This document shows, piece by piece, positions 1 to 7,139 of a stretch of 11,177 nt of DNA. Positions within the stretch are counted from its first letter, which is position 1. Every line of letters starts with the position of its first letter. The translations under genes were made by a program, and so were the position numbers. This DNA comes from Methylophilales bacterium UBA4017 (GTDB lineage Bacteria; Pseudomonadota; Gammaproteobacteria; Burkholderiales; Methylophilaceae), in assembly GCA_002384685.1 (NCBI GenBank), contig DGAZ01000032.1:1-11177 (forward strand), given 5' to 3'. The notes under the pieces were generated by a model. That model searched no databases. It worked only from the letters and a program-made list of their open reading frames with translations, and was not told the origin of the DNA.

Positions 1-255
1 ACCCAGTGCCATGGACCAACTGCTAAGGGTCAGGTTGGACCTGGATTAGTAGGACCAACTTTTCGCTACCCTAAAGATATCACCAACAAAGGTATGTTTG
101 AGACTGTTTGGTACGGTACTAACGGCGGTATGGGGGGTAAAGGTTTTGGTGTAATGTCGCCTACAGATGGCATGACTGTAGATGAATTATTACAAACCAT
201 TGCCTGGATCAGGACTAATGGTAGTCAAGGTGTAACAGGAAACGAAGGCCTATAA
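1..255 (+). CDS. c-type cytochrome, C-terminal fragment; cytochrome cL-like (MxaG/XoxG family), 5' end outside window
   Basis: The open frame runs from base 1 to TAA at 253-255, giving 84 residues with no start in the window. It opens with T-Q-C-H-G, the end of a haem-binding CxxCH motif whose first Cys would be the codon just off the left edge. The layout then resembles cytochrome cL, the periplasmic electron acceptor of PQQ methanol dehydrogenase: G-P-G-L-V-G-P, an aromatic-Tyr-Pro segment, a Gly- and Met-rich stretch that could supply the axial Met, and a final helix ending A-W-I-R. That it is a class I cytochrome c is close to certain. The cL assignment is recognition from memory, not a search, and another small periplasmic cytochrome is possible. 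A terminator follows 33 bp after the stop, so it is probably last in its transcript. Confidence 0.72.
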   Translation, partial: TQCHGPTAKGQVGPGLVGPTFRYPKDITNKGMFETVWYGTNGGMGGKGFGVMSPTDGMTVDELLQTIAWIRTNGSQGVTGNEGL

Positions 256-288
256 TTTAGTTACAAACCAGTAATACATTCTAAAAAC

Positions 289-321
289 GACTGAGGTATA
301 ATTGCCCCAGTCTTTTTTTTT
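289..321 (+). terminator. intrinsic terminator after the cytochrome gene
   Basis: An eight-position stem (289-296 with 305-312, one A·C mismatch at 294/307) closes an eight-base loop. It is followed directly by nine T residues (313-321) and preceded by an A-run (283-287). This is a canonical Rho-independent terminator for the cytochrome transcript, placed between its stop and the ndh start. The loop contains a perfect TATAAT. Confidence 0.85.
297..302 (+). promoter_or_regulatory. candidate -10 box for ndh, inside the terminator loop
   Basis: TATAAT at 297-302 matches the sigma-70 -10 consensus exactly and is preceded by AGG. Transcription would begin near 309, leaving a leader of about 40 nt before the ndh ATG at 351. 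No convincing -35 hexamer lies 16-18 bp upstream (that area reads roughly ATACAT). Initiation there would include only the right arm of the terminator stem, so the new transcript could not form the hairpin. Confidence 0.4.
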
Positions 322-350
322 GCTCTCTCAATTATTTTAAGATCCATACT

Positions 351-1673
351 ATGACAGAAAATTTACATAAGGTAGTGATTGTTGGGGGTGGTGCCGGAGG
401 ACTAGAATTAGCTACCAAGCTGGGAGACTCCCTAGGCAAAAAGCAGAAAGCTCATATCACGTTAGTGGACGGAAAAAAAACCCACGTATGGAAGCCTTTA
501 CTGCATGAAATTGCTGCAGGAAGCCTTAATCCAGACAAAGATGAATTGGATTATTTGGCCCAGGCCCATTGGCACCATTTCAATTTTCGTCTTGGTAAGA
601 TGAGCGGGATTGATAGAAGTAAAAAAGAAGTCTCACTAGAACCCTTTTACGACGATGACGGGACAGAGCTAATACCAAGCAGGAAATTTTTATACGATAC
701 GTTAGTCATCGCTGTTGGAAGCACGACCAATGACTTTGGCATCAAGGGCGTCAAAGAGCATGCTATTGCACTGGACACTTTAGAGCAAGCTGAACGGTTT
801 CATCAAAAGCTACACAACGCCATTCTGCGAGCGCAAACACAGTCAACAGAAATACATCCTGGCCAATTAGAGGTGGTCATTGTTGGCGCTGGAGCAACTG
901 GGGTAGAGTTGGCAGCTGAACTTCATAAGGCAACTCGAGAATTAACGGCTTATGGCTTAGATAATATTAATCCCGATCGTGATATTAATATTTCCCTGAT
1001 TGAGGCAAGTGAACGATTATTGCCTGCATTACCAAAAAGAATGAGTCAGTCAGTCGAGGTTGAGCTGAAAAAACTCAATGTAAATTTACATATGGGCGAG
1101 CGAGTAACAGAGGTTACAGAAAATGGCATTAGAACCCATAAAGATCGATACATTAATTCAGCGTTAGTGGTCTGGGCTGCGGGGATTAGAGCACCGAGTT
1201 TTCTGAAAAATCTTGGACTCGTAACCAACAATATTAACCAGATAGAGGTCTTATCAACTCTACAAGCAAAAAATGACCCAGCCATTTTTGCTTTTGGTGA
1301 CTGCGCTGCTTGCCCTGAGAAACCAGGATCAATAAGTATGGTCCCACCAAGAGCTCAGTCCGCTCATCAACAAGCATCACTCTTAGTAAAAAGTATTAAG
1401 AAGGTTGTTGCTGGTAAAAGCAATACTTTGCCTCAGTACCGCTATAAAGATTACGGCTCCCTAGTTAATCTTGGCAGTTACTCAACTGTAGGTAATCTCA
1501 TGGGATCTTTGATGGGTGGGAGTATGTTTATCGAAGGATTAATTGCTCGCTTAATGTATCTAATGCTGTACCAAATGCATCTATTGGCGTTACATGGACC
1601 TACAATGGTCACACTCCGATTGGCAGCTAAGTTTATTACTCGAAGGACCGAAGCCCACGTCAAGTTACATTAA
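351..1673 (+). CDS. ndh: type II NADH:quinone oxidoreductase (NDH-2)
   Basis: This 440-residue protein is a non-proton-pumping, FAD-dependent NADH dehydrogenase that passes electrons from NADH to membrane quinone. An N-terminal Rossmann motif V-G-G-G-A-G-G (residues 11-17) binds FAD and a second, V-G-A-G-A-T-G (178-184), binds NADH. F-G-D-C at 315-318 is the C-terminal FAD contact, and A-Q-S-A-H-Q (335-340) matches the AQxAxQ quinone-site element of the family. The last 70 residues carry hydrophobic/amphipathic helices expected to attach it to the inner face of the membrane; there is no signal peptide. Length is normal (about 430-440). The ATG has no good Shine-Dalgarno sequence. It appears monocistronic, behind a terminator and convergent with lplT. 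In a formate-oxidising cell it could reoxidise NADH without building proton motive force (inference). Confidence 0.93.
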   Translation: MTENLHKVVIVGGGAGGLELATKLGDSLGKKQKAHITLVDGKKTHVWKPLLHEIAAGSLNPDKDELDYLAQAHWHHFNFRLGKMSGIDRSKKEVSLEPFYDDDGTELIPSRKFLYDTLVIAVGSTTNDFGIKGVKEHAIALDTLEQAERFHQKLHNAILRAQTQSTEIHPGQLEVVIVGAGATGVELAAELHKATRELTAYGLDNINPDRDINISLIEASERLLPALPKRMSQSVEVELKKLNVNLHMGERVTEVTENGIRTHKDRYINSALVVWAAGIRAPSFLKNLGLVTNNINQIEVLSTLQAKNDPAIFAFGDCAACPEKPGSISMVPPRAQSAHQQASLLVKSIKKVVAGKSNTLPQYRYKDYGSLVNLGSYSTVGNLMGSLMGGSMFIEGLIARLMYLMLYQMHLLALHGPTMVTLRLAAKFITRRTEAHVKLH

Positions 1674-2866
1674 TTGTTTGGCTGTGCATAATATTGACTA
1701 GCAACAACCATAGAGAGCAATACAAACAATCCAAAAATAAATACAATGCCGTTGATAGGAAGATTCAATCCAACCATTAGTGTGTAGGTACCACTAAGAA
1801 ATAATATCCCTAAATTTTCACTAAAATTTTGCGCTGCAATGGAATGCCCGGCACCGATAAGTAGGTGCCCTCGGTATTGCAATAGTGCATTTAAAGGAAC
1901 AATCAAAATTCCACTAAAAACGCCGATGAAAAACAGGACTAAGGCAGCCATCTCCCAGCTAGTAATAAATACCATAGAGCAGACAAGCACCCCCATTAAA
2001 ATACCCATAGGAAGAATTTTAACTGAATCCTCCATTCTCACGTACCGTGAAGAAATAATAGAGCCAACTGCGACACCTAAAGCGACAACTGCTGTGAGTT
2101 TAGTGGCTTGATCTAACCCGTAATTTAAAGCAAACGCCGCCCAAGCAATCACTACTAAACGAAGAGTTGCCCCTGCTCCCCAGAAGAGAGTAGTAACAGC
2201 AAGTGATAGTTGACCTAAGGGATCATTCCATAATTTTGAGTAGGAGCGGAAGAAATCCTGAATAAGAAACCATGGATTTTTCTTTTTAGGTTTATGGTTA
2301 ATTGGCAGTATGGGAATATAACGATTAAATACAGCCGCCAATAAATACAGAGCACTGATGATCAAAATTGCATAACTGAGATCCATATTTTTACTAGCTA
2401 ATTCACCTCCAATTACCGCACCAAAAATAATGGCTGCAACAGTAAGGCCTTCCACCCAACCATTGGCAGGCACGAGCGATTCCTTCGGAAGCAGTTCGGT
2501 GAGGATGCCGTATTTAGCAGGTGAATAAGCAGCAGCACCTACGCCTACTATGGCATAAGCGTACAAAGGCTCAAGACCAAAAAACATAGCGAGGCATCCA
2601 ATAAACTTAATGCTGTTTGCAATAAACATTACTTGCCCCTTAGGTTTGGCATCAGCAAAAGCCCCTACAAAAGGTGCAAGAATGACATAGGCAATTACAA
2701 AAAATTGTAGCAATAAAGGTTCGTGCCAATTGGGAGAGCCTGTACTAGCAATTAGTGCTATAGCAGCAAATAGCAAGGCATTATCAGCCAAAGCTGATAA
2801 AAATTGAGCCGTGAGGAATGGATAAAAACCCCTGCTATTAATCGGTTTAGAGCGTCTCTGCAGCAT
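1670..2866 (-). CDS. lplT: lysophospholipid transporter LplT (MFS family)
   Basis: LplT flips lysophosphatidylethanolamine and related lysolipids across the inner membrane for re-acylation. The product is a very hydrophobic polytopic protein with about 12 predicted membrane segments. It carries hallmarks shared with E. coli LplT: A-Q-F-L-S-A-x-x-D-N-A-L-L-F (20-33), G-V-G-A-A-A-Y-S-P-A-K-Y-G (108-120), F-W-G-A-G-A-T-L-R (228-236) and V-P-L-N-A-L-L-Q (323-330). I chose the ATG at 2866-2864 (398 aa, close to the E. coli length) because AAGG lies about 10 nt upstream. A GTG at 2893-2891 would add nine residues but has no visible ribosome site. It overlaps the end of the PIN-PhoH gene by 20 bp, so coupled translation is likely. 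Its usual partner, the acyltransferase Aas, is neither fused nor adjacent. The stop codon overlaps that of ndh. Confidence 0.9.
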   Translation of the reverse strand: MLQRRSKPINSRGFYPFLTAQFLSALADNALLFAAIALIASTGSPNWHEPLLLQFFVIAYVILAPFVGAFADAKPKGQVMFIANSIKFIGCLAMFFGLEPLYAYAIVGVGAAAYSPAKYGILTELLPKESLVPANGWVEGLTVAAIIFGAVIGGELASKNMDLSYAILIISALYLLAAVFNRYIPILPINHKPKKKNPWFLIQDFFRSYSKLWNDPLGQLSLAVTTLFWGAGATLRLVVIAWAAFALNYGLDQATKLTAVVALGVAVGSIISSRYVRMEDSVKILPMGILMGVLVCSMVFITSWEMAALVLFFIGVFSGILIVPLNALLQYRGHLLIGAGHSIAAQNFSENLGILFLSGTYTLMVGLNLPINGIVFIFGLFVLLSMVVASQYYAQPNN

Positions 2867-4238
2867 AGTCTGCCAACCTTGATCGTTCTCCACGCATCAG
2901 CGTGACATGGCCATTATGACCCCAGCCTTTAAATCGATCGACAACATAAGTTAAACCAGAGCTTCCCTCAGTCAAGTAAGGTGTATCGATTTGTGCGATA
3001 TTTCCTAAGCAAACCACCTTGGTCCCTGGCCCCGCTCGGGTAATAAGTGTTTTCATTTGTTTGGGCGTTAAATTTTGCGCCTCATCAATAATGAGAAATT
3101 TTTTGAGAAATGTTCGGCCACGCATAAAGTTTAATGATTTAATTTTAATGCGTGACTTAATGAGATCCTGCGTCGCAGCCCTTCCCCAGGCACCAGCATC
3201 GTCATCCGACTTATTAAGGACATCAAGATTATCTTCTAAGGCACCCATCCATGGCGTCATTTTCTCTTCTTCTGTACCAGGAAGGAAGCCAATATCTTCA
3301 CCCACGGAAATGGTTGCGCGGGTCATAATAATCTCGCTATAAATCTTCTTGTCGAGGACCTGCTCAAGTGCAGCAGCCAAAGTAAGTAAGGTCTTCCCAG
3401 TTCCCGCCTGGCCTAACAATGTGACAAAGTCTACATCCGGATCAAGCAGTAGATTAAGGGCAAAGTTCTGTTCTTTGTTTCTTGAATTAATACCCCAAAC
3501 ATTAAACTTGGCCAGAGAGAAATCATGCACAACCTGAAGCGTAGCACTTTTGCCCTCTACGTTTTTAACAATTGCGTGAAAAGGCTGGTCATAGTCATAA
3601 TAAATGAATTCATTAATGAGAAAATTACCGCATAAGGGGCCGGTGAGCTTGTAAAACATTCGACCCTGTTCTTGCCAAGACTCCATTGCTTTACTATGAT
3701 TTTCCCAAAAGTCTTCAGGCAGCTCAGTGCACCCTGAATATAATAATTCAGTATCACCCATCACCTTATCGTTGAAGTAATCCTGAACAATAATGCCAAG
3801 AGCACGCCCTTTAATCCTAATATTAATGTCCTTAGAAACTAAAATTACTTCTCGTTCAAGGTGCTTCTTTTTTAAATTTAGCACGATATTTAAAATTTGA
3901 TTGTCTGCAATACTGCCTGCAAGCATAGGCAGTTTAAATTCAACTGGATCAGTTTGAAGGAATAAGCTTCCAGATACGTGAGGGTTCGTCGTTGAGCTTA
4001 AGGGACAGCCCTTATGAGGATCTACCATAGTATCCCCCATAATTTCTTCTAGGTAGCGACTTGTTTGCCGAGCATTTCTGGCAACCTCGGAGACCCCTTT
4101 CTTATTATTGTCTAATTCTTCTAGGGTAATCATAGGGAGATAAATATCATGTTCTTCAAACCGAAACAGGCATGACGGGTCATGAAGGAGAACATTAGTG
4201 TCGAGCACAAAAAACTTTGTGGTGTGATTTTTTGCCAT
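2847..4238 (-). CDS. PIN domain–PhoH-like ATPase (YlaK/PhoH2-type)
   Basis: The 463-residue cytoplasmic protein fuses an N-terminal PIN nuclease-type domain (about 8-160) to a C-terminal PhoH P-loop ATPase (about 245-460). The PIN part starts F-V-L-D-T-N-V-L (10-17) and keeps further acidic residues, including E40/E41 and D43 and the S-K-D at 135-137, consistent with metal-dependent RNase chemistry. The PhoH part has Walker A G-Q-A-G-T-G-K-T (276-283), Walker B L-I-I-D-E-A-Q (382-388), and a late E-R-S-R-L-A segment (451-456) typical of PhoH. PIN-PhoH proteins of this architecture have been described as RNA helicase/RNase enzymes; the exact substrate in this organism is unknown. It follows bcp by 21 bp and overlaps lplT, so the three are probably co-transcribed. 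The ATG lacks a clear Shine-Dalgarno sequence, but the PIN motif begins at residue 10, which supports this start. Confidence 0.92.
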   Translation of the reverse strand: MAKNHTTKFFVLDTNVLLHDPSCLFRFEEHDIYLPMITLEELDNNKKGVSEVARNARQTSRYLEEIMGDTMVDPHKGCPLSSTTNPHVSGSLFLQTDPVEFKLPMLAGSIADNQILNIVLNLKKKHLEREVILVSKDINIRIKGRALGIIVQDYFNDKVMGDTELLYSGCTELPEDFWENHSKAMESWQEQGRMFYKLTGPLCGNFLINEFIYYDYDQPFHAIVKNVEGKSATLQVVHDFSLAKFNVWGINSRNKEQNFALNLLLDPDVDFVTLLGQAGTGKTLLTLAAALEQVLDKKIYSEIIMTRATISVGEDIGFLPGTEEEKMTPWMGALEDNLDVLNKSDDDAGAWGRAATQDLIKSRIKIKSLNFMRGRTFLKKFLIIDEAQNLTPKQMKTLITRAGPGTKVVCLGNIAQIDTPYLTEGSSGLTYVVDRFKGWGHNGHVTLMRGERSRLADYAAETL

Positions 4239-4259
4239 ATATTTTATATTGTGATGAAG

Positions 4260-4724
4260 TTAATTTTTTAGAAGCTCAAGTATTTCTTGAATATGGCCAA
4301 CAACTTTTACACCCCGCCACTCATGAATTAATTTACCAGCAGGATCAATAAGAAATGTACTTCTTTCTATTCCTCTAACCTGTTTTCCATACATATTTTT
4401 CATTTTTATGACACCAAACAAATTGCATGCTATTTCATCCGGATCACTAAGCAACTGAAACGGGAAGTTATATTTAGCTTTAAAGCTCTCGTGAGATTTA
4501 ACCGAGTCTCTAGACACCCCAAAAATCTCTGTATTCAGTTTTTGAAAATCGGCGAAGTTTTCAGTAAAGTCGATACCTTCGTTAGTGCATCCGGGAGTTG
4601 CATCTTTGGGGTAGAAATAAATAACAAGCATCTTACCTGCATAGTCACTCAAGGAAAAAGTTGCATCGCCTGTCGCTTGCAGTGAAAATTCCGGTACTTG
4701 TTTATTTAAGGTTACTTGACTCAT
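4260..4724 (-). CDS. bcp: thioredoxin-dependent peroxiredoxin Bcp/PrxQ
   Basis: This 154-residue cytoplasmic thiol peroxidase reduces hydrogen peroxide and organic hydroperoxides. The active-site segment Y-F-Y-P-K-D-A-T-P-G-C-T (36-47) places the peroxidatic Cys at 46. The family's S-T-F-L-I-D motif follows near 124-129, and length is typical. The resolving Cys that E. coli Bcp has five residues after the peroxidatic one is Ile here (C46-T-N-E-G-I51). The only other Cys is C100, in the D-E-I-A-C-N segment that also carries a Cys in E. coli. It may therefore work as a 1-Cys enzyme or use a different resolving thiol. AGGA lies about 14 nt before the ATG. It is first of a likely bcp–PIN-PhoH–lplT unit, 63 bp downstream of moeA. 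Confidence 0.93.
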   Translation of the reverse strand: MSQVTLNKQVPEFSLQATGDATFSLSDYAGKMLVIYFYPKDATPGCTNEGIDFTENFADFQKLNTEIFGVSRDSVKSHESFKAKYNFPFQLLSDPDEIACNLFGVIKMKNMYGKQVRGIERSTFLIDPAGKLIHEWRGVKVVGHIQEILELLKN

Positions 4725-4761
4725 TTTATATGTATTGTTCCTGCCTATTTAATCTTACTTA

Positions 4762-4767
4762 ATTATA
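4762..4767 (-). promoter_or_regulatory. candidate -10 box for the bcp–phoH–lplT unit
   Basis: On the minus strand this reads TATAAT, a perfect -10, within A-G-G-TATAAT-T. Predicted initiation near 4755 would give a leader of about 31 nt to the bcp ATG at 4724. The -35 at 17-bp spacing is poor (TAATAA), so the call rests on the hexamer and its location in the only sizeable gap of the minus-strand run. Read-through from moeA remains possible, because no terminator is visible between moeA and bcp. Confidence 0.4.
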
Positions 4768-4787
4768 CCTATATTTCTCAGAGCTTA

Positions 4788-6059
4788 TTACACTATCCCA
4801 TCCATATACTGGACATCCACCGAGTCTCCAGGTTCAATAGTTCCCTGCTCAGCCTCAAGAATAATAAAGCAATTCGCCTCACTCATTGAGCTTAAAATCC
4901 CCGAGCCTTGACTTCGGGTGGGGGTAACAACCAAGTCATGATCTTGCTGAGTTAACACGCCCCGCTGGAACTCCATTCGCCCCGGCCTTTTAAAAATAGC
5001 TGTATGACATTTTGCCTTAAATTTTGGTGGTGGCATGTAACCTACTTGCCCCATTAATAATCGAATAGCGGGTTTAACCATTTGATAAAAAGTTACCATC
5101 GCCGACACGGGATTCCCTGGTAGGCCAAAATAATGCGCCCCTTTTATTGTTCCGTAAGCCAAAGGCCGACCAGGTTTAATTGCTAGTTTCCAAAAAAGTA
5201 TTTCGCCTATTTCAGCAAGTACCTCTTTCATAAAGTCTGCCTTGCCAACTGACACCCCTCCCGAGGTAATAATGAGGTCAGCTTTTTGTGAGGCAAGCAA
5301 TAAAGTATCTTTAATCATGATCTTGTTATCGGGAACATTATGAAGATCTATTGTTTCTATACAAGGCGCTTGCAGCATAGCTCCAATAGTATAGTGGTTG
5401 CTGTCATAGACCTGACCCTGCTCCAGTATATTGCCTACACCGATTACTTCATCGCCGGTTGAGAAGTATGCAACCCTTAGCTTTTTAAAAACCTCAACCT
5501 TGCCAATTCCCAATGAGGCTAAAAGTCCAATTTCAGCTGGACGAATAAATTGCCCTGACTTTAATATCACTTGCCCCTTAGCAATATCTTCCCCAATTCT
5601 TCTGATATTTGCATCAATTTTGGGCAATAGTTTAATGCGAATAGAGTTACCATCAATACTTATCAATTCAATTGGTACAACAGCGCTTGCCCCTTGGGGT
5701 ATTTTTCCGCCCGTCATGATCTCTAATGCTTCGCCGGGCTTTATTTGGAAGTCTTCTAAAGATCCAGCTAAAGCAGAACCAATGATCTTAAAGGTTAGGT
5801 CGCCATTCTTACTAAAACAAATGGCATAGCCATCCATCGCAGAGTTATGATAATTCGGTACATCGGAAGATGATTGAATATCCTTTGCAATGATTCGGCC
5901 TAAAGCACCCTCAATAGGAAGCCTTTCTTTTTGCTTTAGCGGGGTTAAGAACTGCGCAATCCACTTTTGAGCGCTATAGAAATCCATAGCATTTGGGTCA
6001 TACTCACTCAAACACCCAGGATCGTTTGCAAGTTCAGCAAGAGTAATGTCTTTTGTCAT
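4788..6059 (-). CDS. moeA: molybdopterin molybdenumtransferase MoeA
   Basis: MoeA inserts molybdenum from molybdate into adenylylated molybdopterin, giving Mo-MPT. The 423-residue protein shows the expected four-domain order: N-S-A-M-D-G-Y-A (72-79), P-Q-G-A-S-A-V-V (121-128), S-T-G-D-E-V (200-205), the MPT-binding T-S-G-G-V-S-V-G (265-272), K-P-G-R-P-L (296-301), G-L-P-G-N-P-V-S (312-319), and a C-terminal domain with Q-G-S-G-I-L-S-S-M (384-392). The conserved Asp residues in the MDGYA and TGDE motifs (76, 203) are present. Length is normal, slightly above the 411 aa of E. coli MoeA because of an N-terminal extension. The ATG overlaps the mobB stop as ATGA, a classic translational-coupling arrangement, with a weak GAAG upstream. 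It is the last of four overlapping cofactor genes serving the neighbouring formate dehydrogenase (inference from context). Confidence 0.95.
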   Translation of the reverse strand: MTKDITLAELANDPGCLSEYDPNAMDFYSAQKWIAQFLTPLKQKERLPIEGALGRIIAKDIQSSSDVPNYHNSAMDGYAICFSKNGDLTFKIIGSALAGSLEDFQIKPGEALEIMTGGKIPQGASAVVPIELISIDGNSIRIKLLPKIDANIRRIGEDIAKGQVILKSGQFIRPAEIGLLASLGIGKVEVFKKLRVAYFSTGDEVIGVGNILEQGQVYDSNHYTIGAMLQAPCIETIDLHNVPDNKIMIKDTLLLASQKADLIITSGGVSVGKADFMKEVLAEIGEILFWKLAIKPGRPLAYGTIKGAHYFGLPGNPVSAMVTFYQMVKPAIRLLMGQVGYMPPPKFKAKCHTAIFKRPGRMEFQRGVLTQQDHDLVVTPTRSQGSGILSSMSEANCFIILEAEQGTIEPGDSVDVQYMDGIV

Positions 6060-6568
6060 GCATTCTTCAATGTAGTGATAATAAAATGTGTTATCGCCTG
6101 TGTGTCATTTATATTGATAATCGGTATGGGGGCACTAAAAGACCCGTCGGTTATCACAGCAATAATATTAGGATCTTTTAAGAATAGCTTATCATCGGAG
6201 TGGTCTTTTCGTAAAACTTCAATCTTTTTATAATGTGACTGCCTTAATCCTTCAACTAGAATAACATCAACGTCCTTATCCATCCGCTGAATTGATGATT
6301 CAAAAGAATGTGGGTTTTCTGCATACTCGGTAATTAAGGCAGACCTTTTGTCATTCAGAACCAGAGTTTGATAGGCGCCTGCTTTTCTAAGGCGATAACT
6401 ATCTTTTCCGGGATAATCTATTTCAAAGCTATGGTGACCATGCTTTACTACCGAAACCCTTATATTTTCTTTAATTAACGCGGGTATTATTTTTTCAATT
6501 AAGGTAGTTTTTCCTGCCCCACTAGAAGCTGCCGTTACCCCAAGAATAAATGGTTTATTAAGCTTCAT
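6056..6568 (-). CDS. mobB: molybdopterin-guanine dinucleotide biosynthesis adaptor MobB
   Basis: MobB is a small GTP-binding P-loop protein that assists MobA in making molybdopterin-guanine dinucleotide; in E. coli it is helpful rather than essential. The 170-residue product begins with the nucleotide-binding loop S-S-G-A-G-K-T-T-L (15-23). It continues with the MobB signature V-V-K-H-G-H-H (39-45) and P-G-K-D-S-Y-R-L-R-K-A-G-A (53-65), closely matching the E. coli pattern K-H-x-H-H and P-G-K-D-S-Y-x-L-R-K-A-G-A. A V-I-L-V-E-G-L-R segment (residues 102-109) follows. It lies between mobA (11-bp overlap) and moeA (4-bp overlap). The start is the first ATG; its upstream AAGAAG is too far away and too weak to count as a good ribosome site, so coupling to mobA translation is likely. 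Confidence 0.93.
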   Translation of the reverse strand: MKLNKPFILGVTAASSGAGKTTLIEKIIPALIKENIRVSVVKHGHHSFEIDYPGKDSYRLRKAGAYQTLVLNDKRSALITEYAENPHSFESSIQRMDKDVDVILVEGLRQSHYKKIEVLRKDHSDDKLFLKDPNIIAVITDGSFSAPIPIININDTQAITHFIITTLKNA

Positions 6569-7139
6569 TTTGATATTTTGCCAATTCTTCTTGATCGTTT
6601 ATGTTAGCAAATGCAATGCCATCATTAAAGGTAATTTTCTGATAATGATTGGATTCAACCCAGCTCATCAGTTTGTAATTTTTAGCCTTAATAAATCGAT
6701 TAATACTTTCCCTAGTGGATCGATGACATAACATAAAAGTTGGCTCTGGTCGTCCGTCGACCAGGGGTATAAAAATTTTAATGCTACTCCCTTTAATATT
6801 AGAAGAAAGCATGTCTACTAAATTGTCTGGTAAATTTGGGCAGTCATTAGGACAAAATTGTACCCAATCTGTCTGCACTTTTTCTAGACTGGAATAAATG
6901 CCTGCTAGTGGACCTATTTTTTCTTGTATTTGATCAGAAAATTGGAGGTCTAGCGCGTAGCCTCTTATTGGCTCGTTAGTATTTATCCAAACCTTATTCA
7001 CTTGTGGGCTTATTCTCTCAAATACATGATCAATAAGCTTCTTTTGATTTAATTGCACTAGCGACTTATTTGTACCCATACGACTAGATAAGCCTCCCGC
7101 TAAAATAACCGCCTCAACATTTAATCTTAACTTAGCCAC
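6558..7139 (-). CDS. mobA: molybdenum cofactor guanylyltransferase MobA
   Basis: MobA transfers GMP from GTP to Mo-molybdopterin, producing the MGD form required by DMSO-reductase-family enzymes such as the formate dehydrogenase next door. The 193-residue protein has the nucleotidyltransferase signature V-I-L-A-G-G-L-S-S-R-M-G (11-22) with K25 following. P-N-D-C-P-N-L-P (97-104) contains the Mg-binding Asp (D99), D-G-R-P-E-P-T-F (128-135) follows, and F-A-N-I-N-D-Q-E-E-L (177-186) is the usual C-terminal pattern. Length is as in E. coli (about 194). The only plausible start is GTG at 7139-7137; no ATG precedes the signature motif. It overlaps the last codons of moaA by 8 bp, so translation is probably coupled to moaA. 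Confidence 0.93.
   Translation of the reverse strand: MAKLRLNVEAVILAGGLSSRMGTNKSLVQLNQKKLIDHVFERISPQVNKVWINTNEPIRGYALDLQFSDQIQEKIGPLAGIYSSLEKVQTDWVQFCPNDCPNLPDNLVDMLSSNIKGSSIKIFIPLVDGRPEPTFMLCHRSTRESINRFIKAKNYKLMSWVESNHYQKITFNDGIAFANINDQEELAKYQNEA

Noticed and set aside
1046..1285. Minus-strand open frame inside ndh
   Set aside because: It is a shadow of the conserved NDH-2 coding sequence, with no family features.
3019..3342. 107-codon plus-strand open frame opposite the PIN-PhoH gene
   Set aside because: It runs across the Walker B and sensor region of PhoH in antisense, with no domain or start signal of its own.
5431..5829. 132-codon plus-strand open frame opposite moeA
   Set aside because: The moeA frame holds all family motifs; the opposite frame shows no recognisable domain and looks like an antisense shadow.
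6226..6236. Plus-strand TATAAT inside mobB, and another inside phoH near 3739-3745
   Set aside because: They are within coding sequence with no gene properly placed downstream on that strand; expected by chance in AT-rich DNA.
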